NCBI GenBank assembly: GCA_017893485.1
Contig: CM030361.1
Span: 144,770,941 to 144,834,940, forward strand
Direction: 5' to 3'
Origin: Hemerocallis citrina
Lineage: Eukaryota > Streptophyta > Magnoliopsida > Asparagales > Asphodelaceae
Length of the DNA: 64,000 bases
Both the position numbers and the translations under genes were made by a program. This document shows positions 11,752 through 23,275 of this stretch, in pieces. A model generated the notes under the pieces. That model was not told where the DNA came from. It ran no database searches and saw nothing but the letters and a program-made list of their open reading frames with translations. Within the stretch, counting starts at the first letter, position 1; each line of letters opens with the position of its first letter.

Positions 11752-13170
11752 AGTTTAAAGAAGAACGGAAAGTGGGAGAGAGAAAGGACAGGTGTACAGT
11801 GGGGATTGAATGTGATTAAAGGTTGAGATGGTATAAATAAGAGTTGGAGAAAGAGAATGTCAGTTAGAGCTTGTAACCAACTATCCTAATCTCATCTTCT
11901 TCTTCTTGATTATGTTATGTTCTTCCCATAATTCCAAACCCTAATTCTTCTTATATCTCAAATTCTTTCAAAATAAGATCACGATTATCTTCGATTCTTG
12001 GGTGATTCTTGGTTGCATTAGTGATTGAGAAGAGCAACTCATATCAATTGGTGCTTTCACTTTTTTGAGCTCTCTAATGGAGAATTCTTCTTCTTCTTGT
12101 CTCCATTTTTCACGTTTTGATGGATCCAGTTTACTCGATTGGATCCCCAAGGAATCACAATTCTTCAACGACTTCGATACTAAGGATTATCAATGCCTTA
12201 TTATCGCTTCATACCACTTCAATGGTTGTACTTTGGATTGGTTAGGCTTCGAGTAGTCATTCAATTCTTGGAATTCTCTTTTGAAGGCTTCGATCTACTG
12301 GTTTGGACCTTTGGAGTGGGATGAAGATCAAAGGACCGAAGTTTATGGAGTCTTTTCCTTCAAATTATGCGTACCCACCACATGTTTGTGTAAATGCCCA
12401 AGTGGTTTCCAGCCAATCTGAGCTCGATCTTGAAGAACCAAACTACAAGTGAGTGAAGATCATGAAATCGAGTCCTTCAATCCTAAGAAGAGATCGATTG
12501 TTTACGGCAATGCTTCACAGGCACCCCTACCTTATCTTGAGCACATGTTGTGCGTTCTACAAAATGTCAAGGAGAAGAAATTGGAAGTTTTTATGCTTAA
12601 TCATAGGGTTATAATTGGCAGTAACAAATTAGTGCTCAATGGACGACCCCCACTTATGTGACGAAATGTTGTCGAATCAAATTTCTTGCAAGCCATAGCT
12701 AAAGTTTTTCATCATCTGATCCATATGGGAAAGGTTCAATTTGATGGGGAAGGTATTAATATGAAGTGGAGCTAGCTGGGTTTGAATTAAGTGCAGAGGC
12801 CCAAGAGTAGCGTGATTCGGGCCGCTATTTAAGGTATTTTTTGTCTACATGAGAAGCACATAAGTTGGTACTTGGTGTTTAAAGAAGAACAGAAAGCGGG
12901 AGAGAAAGGGGACAGGTGTAAAGTGGGGAATGATTGTGATTAGACGGCGAGATAGTATAAATACGAGAAAGAGAGAAAGAGAGATTCAGTTAGAGCTTGT
13001 AACCAATTCGCTTAATCTCATATTCTTCTTCTTGTTCTGTTATATTCTTCCCCAAATTCCAAACCCTAATTCTTCTTGTATCTCAAATTCTTTCATATAA
13101 GATCATGATTGTCTTCGATTCTTGCAAGATTCTTGGTTGTATTAGTAATTGAGAAACACAACTCCTATCA
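11752..13170 (+). mobile_element. Small LTR retrotransposon derivative with 295-bp LTRs (gag remnant only)
   Basis: Two direct repeats of equal length (11752-12046 and 12876-13170) share gtttaaagaagaac, acaggtgta, gttagagcttgtaacca, ccaaaccctaattcttctt and end in tatca. Immediately inside the first is attggtgctttca (12047-12059), a PBS-like sequence seen at this position in several plant Ty3 elements. The interior is only 829 bp and encodes the beginning of gag. The size and gene loss fit a non-autonomous TRIM/SMART-like derivative of a Ty3 element. Five-bp flanks (ctgag, atatc) do not match, so the insertion edge has been altered. Confidence 0.75.
12077..12256 (+). pseudogene. N-terminal gag fragment in the small LTR element
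   Basis: 59 codons starting at the first ATG after the PBS-like site. The pattern SRFDGSSLLDWIPKESQFFN ... IASYHFNGCTLDWLGF matches the retrotransposon gag domain start (family pattern: PxFDGxDPxxWLxxxExFF ... ASxxLxGxAxxWW). A TAG stop after residue 59 ends it; nothing further downstream is recognisable as gag or pol. It is a residue of the parent element rather than a working gene. Confidence 0.7.
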
Positions 13171-13195
13171 ATATCTCAATTTGGTGAGATGTAAC

Positions 13196-13459
13196 TTATG
13201 GTTTTTTTTTTACCTTCCAGTCATCGTACATGCCCTTACCGAAGCTTTCAAGTTCATGAGCAATTGTATCAAGGCAAGCCAACATTTGATCTATACATTC
13301 ACCTAGAAGAATGTGAAACACATCAAACTTATAATAACATAAAGTAACTTTTGAGTTTACCTCCGATGCGGTTCCCTCATGATGCCTTTGTAAGTTGTTC
13401 AAGATTTCATATGCAGTTTTGCAGTGACGTCCACATCTTATGAGTTCTACATGATTCAA
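13196..13459 (-). pseudogene. Copia gag (UBN2-type) fragment
   Basis: 87-residue frame reading ELIRCGRHCKTAYEILNNLQ ... HHEGTASEVNSKV ... CIDQMLACLDTIAHELESFG ... DDWKVKK. This is the core of the UBN2/gag-polypeptide family of plant copia elements (family pattern: A-x-E-[IMV]-W-x-x-L-E-x-x-[HY]-E-G-T, then F-x-x-I-[VT]-x-x-L-x-x-[LF]-G). The protein would form the virus-like particle shell. It lies on the same strand as the copia LTRs and about 330 bp inside the PBS. Both ends are cut by stops. Confidence 0.8.
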
Positions 13460-13772
13460 GCATGCATTTATTGTGGTAAGGGATTTGGGGTTGGCACTCT
13501 TTAGTGTAAGTTCTACTTTGGTAAATGACTTATTTCCATCACTTACGAGAATAACTAATTTACTGATGAAGACATTTCAAACTTCTTCTCCGAGTATCTG
13601 CAAAAAAGAGACATACGGACCTTACACAAATCATAACATTTTCAATCAAAATAAGGTGAGCGTGCAAAGTTTGACCCATTGGAGTTGGATGACTCTGATG
13701 AGTACAAGTCGGGATGCAGGATTTCAGCCATTTGACCTTTTGCTCTAGCTTCAAGCCAATAATGAGCACCTC

Positions 13773-13784
13773 GCTCTGATACCA
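13773..13784 (-). other. Primer-binding site (initiator tRNA-Met), copia element
   Basis: Minus-strand TGGTATCAGAGC, a perfect 12-nt match to the plant iMet PBS, one base inside the LTR edge at 13786. It fixes the orientation of the copia element. Confidence 0.88.
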
Positions 13785-13785
13785 C

Positions 13786-14750
13786 TGTAAATCACCCTGG
13801 CGGGTGAATGGGATGATGATGCGGAAATTAAAACTTTAAAATGAATCCATAAAGTAAAGATATAAAGTTAGAGAAAGCAAACTCAAAAGAGAGGCGAAAT
13901 ACAGTGATTTAAGTGGTTCGGCGCCTACGCTTAGTCCACTACCCCCTTACCTGCAACAATTCTCCATCGCAGGCGTTCCACTATACTCAAATCTCGTACA
14001 GTGAGTTATTGGCATTTAGACCTAGATTTATATTACAACCACAGGACTTATATATATACCATAAACTGCTTTGATCTGAAGCAAAAAGAAAGTGAAAAGG
14101 CAAGGTTGTAGTCTTAACAAAGAAAACAATAAAAGTGCACTACTCTTTTAATCTTTAGCAACTGAAAAGTATGTTCAGAAGTATTGAGTCAAAAGATATA
14201 AAGAAAAATATTACTCTTACCCCTCTATAATAAGAAATCAGAATATTTATTTTCAAAAGAAAAATATTCATTCTGTTTGAACAGACGGTCGACCGTAAAT
14301 ATTGAAGATCAATCGTCTATTAATCTCAAGAAAGTCGAGAGAAATTAACAGTCTGCCTTAACCAATTTCAACTTGGTTTGACGGTTGACTGTGATGAACA
14401 TTCGACTGTCAAACCATGTGGTCGACTGTTATTTCAGAAAAAGTAATTTGTTGGGGAAACAATAATATATCTTTCTGAACTTAGCATTTGTCAAGAATCT
14501 TTTTACATAATATTTCTCACCAAAATAAGAATAAAAAAGATTCTTTCTTGATTGACTTGATTCTTGATGATCTGCACATTTCTTTCTCTTATGGAATTCT
14601 TCTGATTTGATCGTCTTTGTATATTGAGCATGATTATTTCTCATTCTATTCGTATTTGTTTTTCTTTATCATTATATGCTGAAATATCTTTGTTTTGAAT
14701 TTTTAATATTGAATCCTGAATTTCATCTTATTACTTTCTATATATTTCAA
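13786..14750 (-). repeat. 5' LTR of the degraded copia element
   Basis: Starts tgtaaatcaccctgg on the plus strand, the inverted end of the LTR, next to the PBS. Homology to the truncated copy runs to about 14700; the outer end is not determined. Positions 14281-14430 carry several GGTCGACC/gtcgact motifs also present in the other copy but rearranged. Confidence 0.75.
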
Positions 14751-15222
14751 TGAAAAATCTCATATAAAAATGTTATATAACATGTGCAAGTTTTGTACGC
14801 AACAAATATAGAGTCAGCAATGACCATTTAGTTATTTTGTTAAATTTTATTAATGAAATCTAAAGGCTCTCACTGACCGGCTTTTTCTTCCTCTTTTTAA
14901 AAAAAAATAGACGAGGCAAAGGGCTAAATCCTACCTCAAAATATAGTAGAATATCTATCAAGTATCAAAATTTAAAATTGGTGAAGTCCTAGGAAAGAGC
15001 TTGCCAGTGAGCATCCACACTCGTTTTTGATATTTTATCAAATTGGCAAAATGAAAAATGACAAAATAAGTGTTTCGTTGCACTTGTCGTTTGTAAAATA
15101 ATTTGAGAAACAGTAAGAAAAGATGACCGAACGAAACATCATTTGGCGTTTGACGGATTTTTTTTTACTTTATTTAAATGTCTCACTCATTTTTTTTTAA
15201 AAATTCCTCATCATATAGTACA
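14751..15222. other. AT-rich DNA between copia and element 2
   Basis: No gene, terminal repeat or RNA is recognised. The last five bases before element 2 (tgttg, 15223-15227) would be its left target duplication. Confidence 0.6.
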
Positions 15223-16504
15223 TGTTGTGTAACACCCCAGAATTCCAAAATACAACTGAATTCGAAGTTCCACAGGATCTTTACACTTCTTTCGTACAAT
15301 TTTACAAGGAAAATAAAAACATTTTTTACATCAGAGTTACATTACTCATTTACATCATTACAGCAGAAGCAATTTTACAATAATTACTTAAAACAACAAT
15401 TTAATCGATCCTTGAGCAGCATGTATACTTCAATTTGTCAAGCATCTTTACCCTACATGTAAAACTGTGGGCACGTCAGTTCATTCACTGACGAAATATT
15501 ATACACGGCCATCCTCTCTATGCCGGAAACAGTATAACGATTCTCAATACTTAGCAAACTACATACTTGTTCATAAACAAATCTAAAGGGACTATCCTAT
15601 TGATGTCGTGTTGTACTGTGCACTTAGTCCTTAATGCAGTTGTTATACTATATGACACTAATGCACACTTGTTCGGATTCTATGCATCACATACTACATA
15701 GGTCCAAGGGCAAGCCCTAATCGTACTTCATCTTATAGGGTTCAATCCCTTGCCATGACTTACACTACTACGGTAACTACGGTAAGTATCCTAGATGTTC
15801 TATGATCTACGAGCCCATGTCCAGGCAGTCTGGAGGGGAATCCCACGCACTGACATGACGCATCAAGCAGGCAGACTATGGACAATTCAACCTCCACCAC
15901 GGAACGATGGCACCACCTGCAATCACCAAACACCCCACAAGCATCGCCACCGGGACGATAATTCTGGAGTAGTGCTCACGCCATGTCATGACGCATCAAG
16001 TAGGCAGTCTGTGAATCAGTATCACACCGCCAATCTGATGGTCCTCATACTCGTGTTTTTCTCTCACTTTTGTCACATCACCACTATGTGTCTAAATCCT
16101 TAGTTTATTTGAATCATGAATAAAATCAACCCCTAGAGTTAGCTTTTTCCTCTATACCGGTCTTAATCAACAACATGACCAACCTGGTCTTTCATATCAA
16201 TAATTCAACTTAACAATTTTAATTCATTCAATTGTCGGTAATAGGATTTTAGCTACCCTCTAGTTCAAAAATCTCATTTCATGTCCATAGCATTTGTGTA
16301 TTCATCTTCATAAGACTTTTCATAATTCATCAGAATACTTAACTTCACTTTCATGTACAATTTTCATGCATAAGACCAAATAAAATTACTGTCTAATTTG
16401 TCACATTCAATCTTCATTCTTTCAATTATCAAACCTCTTTTCAAACTCTTTTAACCAGTACATTTATTTTTATCAAGAGACAATTTAAAAATATGAGGAA
16501 CAAA

Positions 16505-16850
16505 ATAGTCGGAACAGTCGACTCTCGGAGTATAGTCGGTCGACTGCTCAGTAAGAATTCAAAAGACAAAAAAATAAATAGTCAGAACAGTCGACTGTTA
16601 AAGCTTGGCCAGTCGGCTGTTCTGTAAAGATTTAGAAAAACTCGAAAAAGATCAGGGCAGTCTACTGTTAACAAGACCAGTCGGCGGTTCAGCGATGTTT
16701 TAAGACTTTGAAAATAAAATAGACGGAGCAGTCGACTGTTTAACATATATGGTCGACTGTACTGCGAGAATTACAACTCGAAGAACTAAATGTTTAGGAC
16801 AGTCGACTATCTACGCCTATTCGGTCGACTGATCAGCAACAAAAATCGAA
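16505..16850. repeat. Degenerate tandem array of paired AGTCGACT palindromes in LTR
   Basis: About five units of roughly 70 bp, each holding two copies of a core related to cagtcgactg separated by about 18-25 bp. Examples are acagtcgact at about 16515 and ggtcgactgc at about 16538. The spacers are not conserved, only the palindromic cores, which suggests the motif rather than the unit is kept. Possible roles are transcription-factor sites or hairpins in the transcript; neither can be shown here. Confidence 0.7.
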
Positions 16851-17565
16851 GGTTCGGATCATTTCTTCTTTCTTTTTGATTAACACACAAAAACTTGGTT
16901 CAGATTACAATATGTTCATTTCGAAAACTAACACACAGCTTTAGAGTTCATTTAACAACAACCACAACATGCATAGGCTACTAGCTAATCTTAATAATAT
17001 AGAGTTTCTTGCGATTAGTAATTTTCACACAAATGCAACTTCTAAAATTTGCACTTTTCCCATAACCACAATTCTTCTACATGGATAAACATTTATTCTA
17101 ATTTAGCATGCTAGATCAGTATCACAACATCAATCATATCATTCAATCAAGTTCACCCATTCATTTCATGCGATTTCACTTATTTTCCATTTTTACTTTA
17201 ATCCTAGTATTATCAAAGAGCAATAATTTCACTTATTCATTCTTGCATGATTAGCACAAAACCTAGCATGGTATCTAAATTAGAAGTCTTGAGAAACACC
17301 CACCTATTTGAAGAAAGCAAAGAAAGAACTCCTACAAATCTCCTTGAACAAAGAGCGATCCTTCTCCTCCTAGATCGAGCCGCACTTTGCCTTCGTCTCC
17401 TTGTGCTTGATGGAACCCGAGCACCCTCTTCTTCTTGTTGATTTGGCTGGCTCCCAAAATGCACACACACACACTAGCACACACTCAAACTCTCAATATT
17501 TTACTTTCTAGTATAAGTCTCTCTTATAATAAAAATAGGTGCAATAGTAACTTAGGAAAAAGGGG

Positions 17566-17576
17566 GGTATTTATAC
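17566..17576 (-). promoter_or_regulatory. LTR TATA box of element 2
   Basis: Minus-strand GTATAAATACC, a strong plant TATA consensus (TATAAATA), about 550 bp from the LTR start in element orientation. It would start the genomic retrotransposon transcript toward lower coordinates. Confidence 0.65.
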
Positions 17577-18226
17577 AAGATTTTAGGTGGATTGAATGGC
17601 TAGGATTAGATCAACTAGTTGGAGATTAAGAGATAGGATTAGTTTGGAAGTTTCTATAACCACCCATGAATGAGATAACCACCTCACCACTACTCCCATC
17701 TCTCCCTCACCCTTGATTCCATCAGGCCTAGGGTGTAATGTGTGCAATGCACACCCTATTGCATGCACGTGCAAGTGCAATGCAAACTAGTACCCCCACA
17801 AAATTTTATTCATGTACTTATAATTAACTGTTTATTAAATTAGTCTACCACACAAGTTGGGTTAATTAAAGGAGAATTTAAAATGGGCTCACTATTGGGC
17901 CAAAAGTCCATGGGCTCAAATAATTAAATAATTTATTAATACAGTGGGCTAGGAAGACAATTTTTGGGCTTTAGATTTCAATAGGCTTTAGAAGAAAATA
18001 ATTTTTGGAAAATTAAGGGAGAACAAATAAAAATATTTTATACGAATAATTATACAAATGAAAATCATACGTGCAAAACACGTAAAATCACAAGAATATT
18101 TCATTAATGAAAACTAGGGTGTTACAACACTCTCTCCTTAGAATAGTTCCGTCTCCGGAACTACACTTAAAGGATGAGAAACAGAAATACAATAAGAAGA
18201 AAGAAAGAAAAGAAAGAAGATACAAA

Positions 18227-19588
18227 TCAAACAAAGAGTTCAGTATGATCCTTCATCATCCTCTCCTTGGATTCCCAAGTAGCCTTTTCAATCAATTGGT
18301 TTCTCCAGACTACCTTGACCATCAGTATCGTCTTGTTCTTCAAGACTTTCTCCTGACGATCAACAACCTCAACCGGAAGCTCAATGTAACTCAGATCCAA
18401 CTGCAAATCCTCTGACACTTCGAACAAATGATGACTTGGATCTGGAATGTAACCTCTCAGCATAGACACATGAAAGACATTGTGCACCTGAGATAACTCT
18501 TCCGGTAATTCAAGCCGGTAAGCAGTTTTCCCGATCCTTTTCAATATCTTATACGGGCCTATGAACATCGGGGCTAACTTTCCACCTTTGCTGAATTGGA
18601 TCACGCCTTTGCTGGGCGATACCTTCAGAAAAACAAAGTCGCCAACCTCAAACTCAAGGTCCCTCCTCCGGTTGTCTGCATAGCTCTTCTGCCTACTCTA
18701 AGCATCCACCAACCGCTTCGTGATTAGATCAATCTTTTCAGAGATCTGCTGCACAATCTCAGGCCCAAACATCTGCCGTTCCCCAACTTCGAACCAACAG
18801 ACAGGCATCTTGCACTTCCTGCCATACAGAGCTTCGTACGGCGCCATCTCAATGCTAGTCTAAAAACTGTTGTTGTAGGCAAACTCTACCAAAGGTAAAT
18901 GCCTTTCCCAACTGCCTCCAAAGTCTAGTACACAATACCGAAGTATATCCTCAAGAATACGGTTGACTCTCTCGGTCTGCCCATCGGTCTATGGATGAAA
19001 AACAGTGCTGAAATCCGTCTTGGTACCCAAAGTTGTCTGAAGACTCCTCCAGAAATGCAAAGTAAACCGCGCATCCCGATCAGACACAATGGTTAACGGA
19101 ACACCATGAAGCCTGACGATCTCACCAACATACAGCTCAGCCAATCTGTCCATCGACGAAGTGAGTTTCATCGCCAAGAAGTGAGCGGATTTGGTTAGTC
19201 GATCGACTATGACCCAAATCGCATCATTGCCCTTTGAACTCTTGGGCAAGCCCGTGATGAAATCTATACTGACGTTATCCCACTTCCATTCCGGAATAGG
19301 TAACGGTTGCAATAGACCTCCGGATTTCTGATTCTCGGTTTTGATCTGTTGACAGATCTCACACCTCGACACAAATTCGGCCATATTCCGCTTCAAACCT
19401 GATCATCAGAAATGCTGTTTAATGCCCTTATACATCTTGGTATTCCCGGGATGTACAGACAAAAGAGTAGCATGTGCCTCCTGAAGAACACTTTCTTTCA
19501 AGTCCGACTGATCCGGAACACACAACCTCTCTCCAAACCACAACACTTCATCCCTTGATTTGAAATCTGGGCAACTTGCTAGCACCAA
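18227..19588 (-). pseudogene. Integrase with chromodomain-like tail, element 2
   Basis: Pieces of a complete Ty3 integrase in three frames. 19588-19406 carries the start of the HHCC zinc-binding domain (LQEAHATLLSVHPGNTKMYK). 19396-18989 carries the two Cys (CEICQQIK) and the catalytic core: first Asp in SIDFITGLP, second in IVSDRDARF. The 18604-18227 frame holds the GPY/F segment (MFIGPYKILKRIGKTAYRLE) and a chromodomain-like tail (VEVVDRQEKVLKNKTILMVK ... EKATWESKERM). A TGA at 19406-19408 stands where the family has Trp, and the segment 18988-18605 holding the third acidic residue is frameshifted. Family assignment is firm; activity is not possible. Confidence 0.88.
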
Positions 19589-19625
19589 CCTACTCCTTCA
19601 TCTTCTGAATCTCTACATCTTTCTT

Positions 19626-20838
19626 CTAACTTGCGATAATCCTTTCATTCAGCGTAGGTTGAAGGCTCAACTGAGCTAAAGATGATCCCAAGCATTGCAG
19701 AACAACTTCAATACCAGCCCGATCCAACTCCTCTGTCAGCTGCCTCTGAGTCGTAATCAAACTAGCCAGACTGCTCTTGCGGCTAAGTGCATCAGTCACA
19801 ACATTAGCCTTCTCAGGATGATACTTAATCTCCGGACAAATGTCCTTAAGCACCTCTAGCCATCTCCTTTGCCTCAGGTTCAGATCCTTCTGATGATAGA
19901 TGTACTTCAAGCTTTTGTGGTCCGTGTACATGTTCAGCTTCTCACCGTACACATAATGTCTCCATTGCTTTAAGGCAAATATAATCGCAGCCAACTCCAG
20001 ATCATGAGTCGGATAATTTCTCTCATGCGGTCTTAGTTGCCTAGACCCATAAGCGATCACTTTTCCTTCTTGCATTAAGACACAACCAAGCCCACGATGT
20101 GAAGCATCGCTGTAGAAATCATACTCAACACCTGCCCTAGGCAAAGCCAAAATGGGTGCAGTAGTCTGCCTCTCTTTCAACTCCTGAAAGCTTGCCTCAC
20201 ATTGCTCAGTCCACCTGAAGTTCACATTCTTCTTGGTCAGACCAGTGAGCGGCACGGCAATCTGAGCATAGCCCTGGACAAATCTCCTGTAATATCCAGT
20301 TAGCCCAAGGAAACTCATGATTTCTTTCACTGTAGTAGGCCTTTCCTAATCCTTCACCGCCTCTATCTTCTGCTGATCAGTTGCCACTCCCTCCTTAGAA
20401 AGGATGTGACCTAGGAATACCACTTTAGATTTCCAGAAATCACACTTGGACAACTTGGCATACAACTCATGCTCCTGAAGCTTCCTCAAAACTGCTGCCA
20501 GATGCTCCGTGTGCTCTTCCTCTGACTTGGAGTACACAAGAATATCGTCGATAAACACCACAACAAAAGAATCAATGAACGGCCTCAGAACTCTGTTCAT
20601 CATATCCATGAAAATTGCAGGCGCATTCGTCACTCTAAATGGCATAACTAAGAATTCGTAATGCTCGTGTCGAGTTCTGAATGCAGTCTTATGCACATCT
20701 TCAGCTTTCACTCAAACTTGATGATATCCTGATCGAAGATCTATTTTGGAGAAAACAGCTGCTCCTTGTAGACGATCGAACAAGTCATCAATTCGTAGAA
20801 TAGGATACTTATTCTGAACAGTGACCTTATTTAGCTCT
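19626..20838 (-). pseudogene. Reverse transcriptase / RNase H, element 2
   Basis: RT palm and thumb lie in 20711-20346 ([20 protein letters not shown], then [20 protein letters not shown] with the active-site DD intact, then [20 protein letters not shown]). RNase H is in 20330-19626 ([58 protein letters not shown]). Upstream, 20838-20712 contains the early palm segment including SGYHQV with a TGA at 20712-20714 where Arg is expected, and a stop at about 20838 after MRMRID. A frameshift or stop separates RT from RNase H at about 20340. Catalytic residues are better kept than in element 1. Confidence 0.88.
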
Positions 20839-20840
20839 CG

Positions 20841-21578
20841 TTAATCGATGCGCATCCTCATCGAACCATCCTTCTTCTTTACCAAAAGCACCGGCGCTCC
20901 CCAATGTGACACACTCGGTTGAATAAAGCCTTTCTCCAACAGTTTCTCAATCTGTCGTTTGATCTCATCCTGCTTCACGGGTGCCATCCTATACGGTGCC
21001 TTGGAAATAGGTGCACTACCTGGCTGAATAGTGATGCTGAACTCTACATCACGATGCGGGGGTGACCCAGGTAAATCTTTCAAGAATACCGTCGGATAAT
21101 CCCGAACCACAGTAATTTGCTGCACCGCTACAGGAATCCCCTTCTCACAGATAGCTGCCACCAAACCAGAACATCTCTTCTTCCCTTGGAAAGTGACTTC
21201 AGGTCCACCTAGAGCCTTCACTGTTACTGTCTTGGTCTTGCACTCGATGTTCGCACTGTACACCGACATCCAATCAATGTCAATAATAACGTCGACTCCC
21301 AAAACATTGAGCTCGATCAGATCAATCCCAAAAATTCAATCTGCAATCACGATCACGCAGTCAGCATAGTACTGATCAGTGGTTAAAGTCTCCCTTGATG
21401 GAGTAGCTACTGCTAAAACCTTGCCTGGAAATATCTTCGGTTTAACTCCCAGAACTTTAGCAAATTTAGGTGATACAAAAGTGTGAGAGGACCCAGTATC
21501 GAACAAAACAACAGCTTTCTTTCCATTCAATATAAGTTCTCCTGTTACATAATATACACTCGTCATATAACAGTTCAC
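20841..21578 (-). pseudogene. Aspartic protease and RT N-terminus, element 2
   Basis: 21578-21336 contains the retropepsin active site VVLFDTGSSHTFVS and the following strand-loop region, ending ADCVIVIAD. 21302-20841 resumes with MGVDVIIDIDWMSVYSANIE (family: D-V-I-L-G-M-D-W-L). It continues through the protease-RT linker to the RT fingers (ISKAPYRMAPVKQDEIKRQI, WGAPVLLVKKKDG). A stop and shift between the two frames break the polyprotein. The protease would cut Gag-Pol during particle maturation. Confidence 0.87.
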
Positions 21579-21613
21579 TAATTAACGGGAAAAAGAGACA
21601 ACAGAAAACATTA

Positions 21614-22605
21614 CTAAACACCCTCCCTCGTACCAGTGATGACGTGATCCACCTCATCAGCATCAGCTTCAGTCAAGGCAAATACTCGTTCCTGCTGGTA
21701 CGGCTTCTTTCCGACCTGCTGAGTTGGTCCCCTTTGGACGACATCCTGCAACTTAGGGCACTGGGATCGGTAGTGACCTGTCTCCCCACAATTGTAACAA
21801 GTCACCACAGGAGGTCTCACCCATGCATTTCCAGGGCCTTCCTGCCACTTGAACAGCGTTCGCACTCGTAGGCTTGAACCTTTGGGCCGGTGGCTGTCCC
21901 CTGACATTACCAGCAACTACGGGCCTCTTCCCTACATTCCAGTTGTTCCTCCTATTCTGAACAGCGTGGAACTGCTCCATGTCTGCCTCCATGGCTACCG
22001 CTCAATTGACCAGCTTGTCAAACCTCCTGATACCAAGGGGTATCATCCTGGATCTCAGACTTGGCCTCAAACCATGCTCGAACTTTCGAGCCTTCTTTGC
22101 CTCGACCATCACCAGTTCGGGGACATACCTTGAGAGTTGATTGAATCTTGTCTCATACTCCCTAACCGACATGCCGCCCTGCTACAGCGATAGAAACTCT
22201 ATGGCCTTCTTCTCATGGACGTCTGATGAAAAATAATGACTACGGAATTCCTCCAAGAATTCCTCCTAGCCAAGAACAATACCTCCAATCGTCCGCTTCA
22301 TCGACTACCACCACACAGCCGCATCCTTCTCAAAATGCAACGCCGCCAACTTCACCTTGTTGCCCTCCGGGGTCTCTGATCTGGCGAAACCAATTGTCAG
22401 CCGCGTCGGGATCTGACTTCCCCTTAAACACCGGTGGTTTCATCCGTTTAAATGATTCCACAAGTTTGATTGCTTCGGGTACTGGATTCGCAGGCACCCT
22501 TCCCTGATTCTGATTCATGGATAGACCCTCGCTAGCTCCGTTTCCAAGTCTAGACCATCACCGTTTCGAGCTCGTCTTCCAGCCACATTCTGATGCAAAA
22601 GATCC
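21614..22605 (-). pseudogene. Gag with CCHC zinc knuckle, element 2
   Basis: The likely gag start is the ATG near 22605 (MDLLHQNVAGRRARN). The gag core follows in broken frames (KRMKPPVFKGKSDPDAADNW in 22518-22330), and the nucleocapsid end is in 21916-21614. That end contains VTCYNCGETGHYRSQCPKL, a canonical CX2CX4HX4C knuckle. Several frameshifts separate these parts. Gag would package the element RNA into virus-like particles. Confidence 0.82.
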
Positions 22606-22730
22606 ATTAAATTCGAAGTATAAACATGAATTTTAAATCAACTTTTCCATTTTATTGAATTTCAAACTTTATACATTCGAATTTAAAATATTTCTGACAT
22701 CACAATGAAAGCAGTAGAAGATACAACTCT

Positions 22731-23138
22731 CTAACTCCTACGGTTCCTCTTGGCTTCACGAAGCTCTCCCCGTAGTTTCTCCACTTCTTCCTTTAGTACA
22801 TCGGTCATGTTTTTTCTCTTCTCGAATTTCCAAACACGATGACTGAGAACTGCAATATCATCCTTGCACTTCGCCAACTGAGCCTCCAGTAGTCCAACTC
22901 TCTCCCGTAGAGTCTCTACCTGCCTCTGAAGAGACACAATCAGACTACTCGGAACTGGTTCTTCTTCGTCCGAAAAATCATCAGATGAATCCGAAGGTGG
23001 AGTGATCTCTCTGGACTCAGGCCATTCCTCTTCCACTTCTTCAGGATCTTCCTCGTCTGAATCAACTTGCCCAGAGTAGTAATCTTCTTCAATGATGTGC
23101 CAATTCTCATCTCCAGCTGGGTCGAAGTGGTCCACCAT
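22731..23138 (-). CDS. Acidic coiled-coil ORF preceding gag in element 2
   Basis: Open frame of 135 codons starting at an ATG (MVDHFDPAGDENWH) about 130 bp inside the PBS and ending about 125 bp before the likely gag start. The first half is very acidic (runs of D and E around SDEEDPEEVEEEWPES and SDSSDDFSDEEEP). The second half is a leucine-heptad coiled coil (LIVSLQRQVETLRERVGLLE ... LKEEVEKLRGELREAKRNRR). The frame stays open upstream to 23237 with a less plausible start. Unlike every gene after it in this element it has no stop or frameshift. I do not recognise the family. It may be an accessory protein translated first from the genomic RNA, or a gag N-terminal extension separated by a stop. 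Confidence 0.6.
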   Translation of the reverse strand: MVDHFDPAGDENWHIIEEDYYSGQVDSDEEDPEEVEEEWPESREITPPSDSSDDFSDEEEPVPSSLIVSLQRQVETLRERVGLLEAQLAKCKDDIAVLSHRVWKFEKRKNMTDVLKEEVEKLRGELREAKRNRRS

Positions 23139-23275
23139 CGTAGAGAAAGGAGAGGAAGAAGCATAAATCATAGAGCAACACAAATGTAAGTGACTTACAT
23201 TTAAATCTCTAGACTCAACACACGCTCTAATGTCCACTTCTAGGGTGTCATTCCTTATAAACTTGTACTACTTAG

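Larger units (their letters stand above)
10919..14750 (-). mobile_element. Degraded Ty1/copia LTR retrotransposon (minus strand), pol deleted
   Basis: Two homologous LTR-like blocks (10919-11751 and 13786 to about 14750) flank a short interior on the minus strand. The interior begins with an iMet PBS at 13773-13784 directly inside the right-hand LTR, followed by a UBN2-type copia gag fragment. Protease, integrase, RT and RNase H are all absent. A small LTR element (11752-13170) now sits where the left LTR should run into the interior. The outer edge of the right LTR is uncertain because the left copy is truncated by that element, and I could not find a target duplication. Assignment to copia rests on the gag. 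Confidence 0.72.
15228..18126 (-). repeat. 3' LTR of element 2
   Basis: Starts tgtaacaccccag and ends gggtgttaca on the plus strand, so the terminal inverted bases are TGTAACACC. The first ~960 bp matches 23297-24256 closely. It contains a five-unit motif array at 16505-16850 and a TATA box near 17570. Downstream of the TATA box in element orientation, 17237-17470 gives open frames on both strands; no domain is recognisable, and this is likely untranslated R/U5 sequence. Confidence 0.92.
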
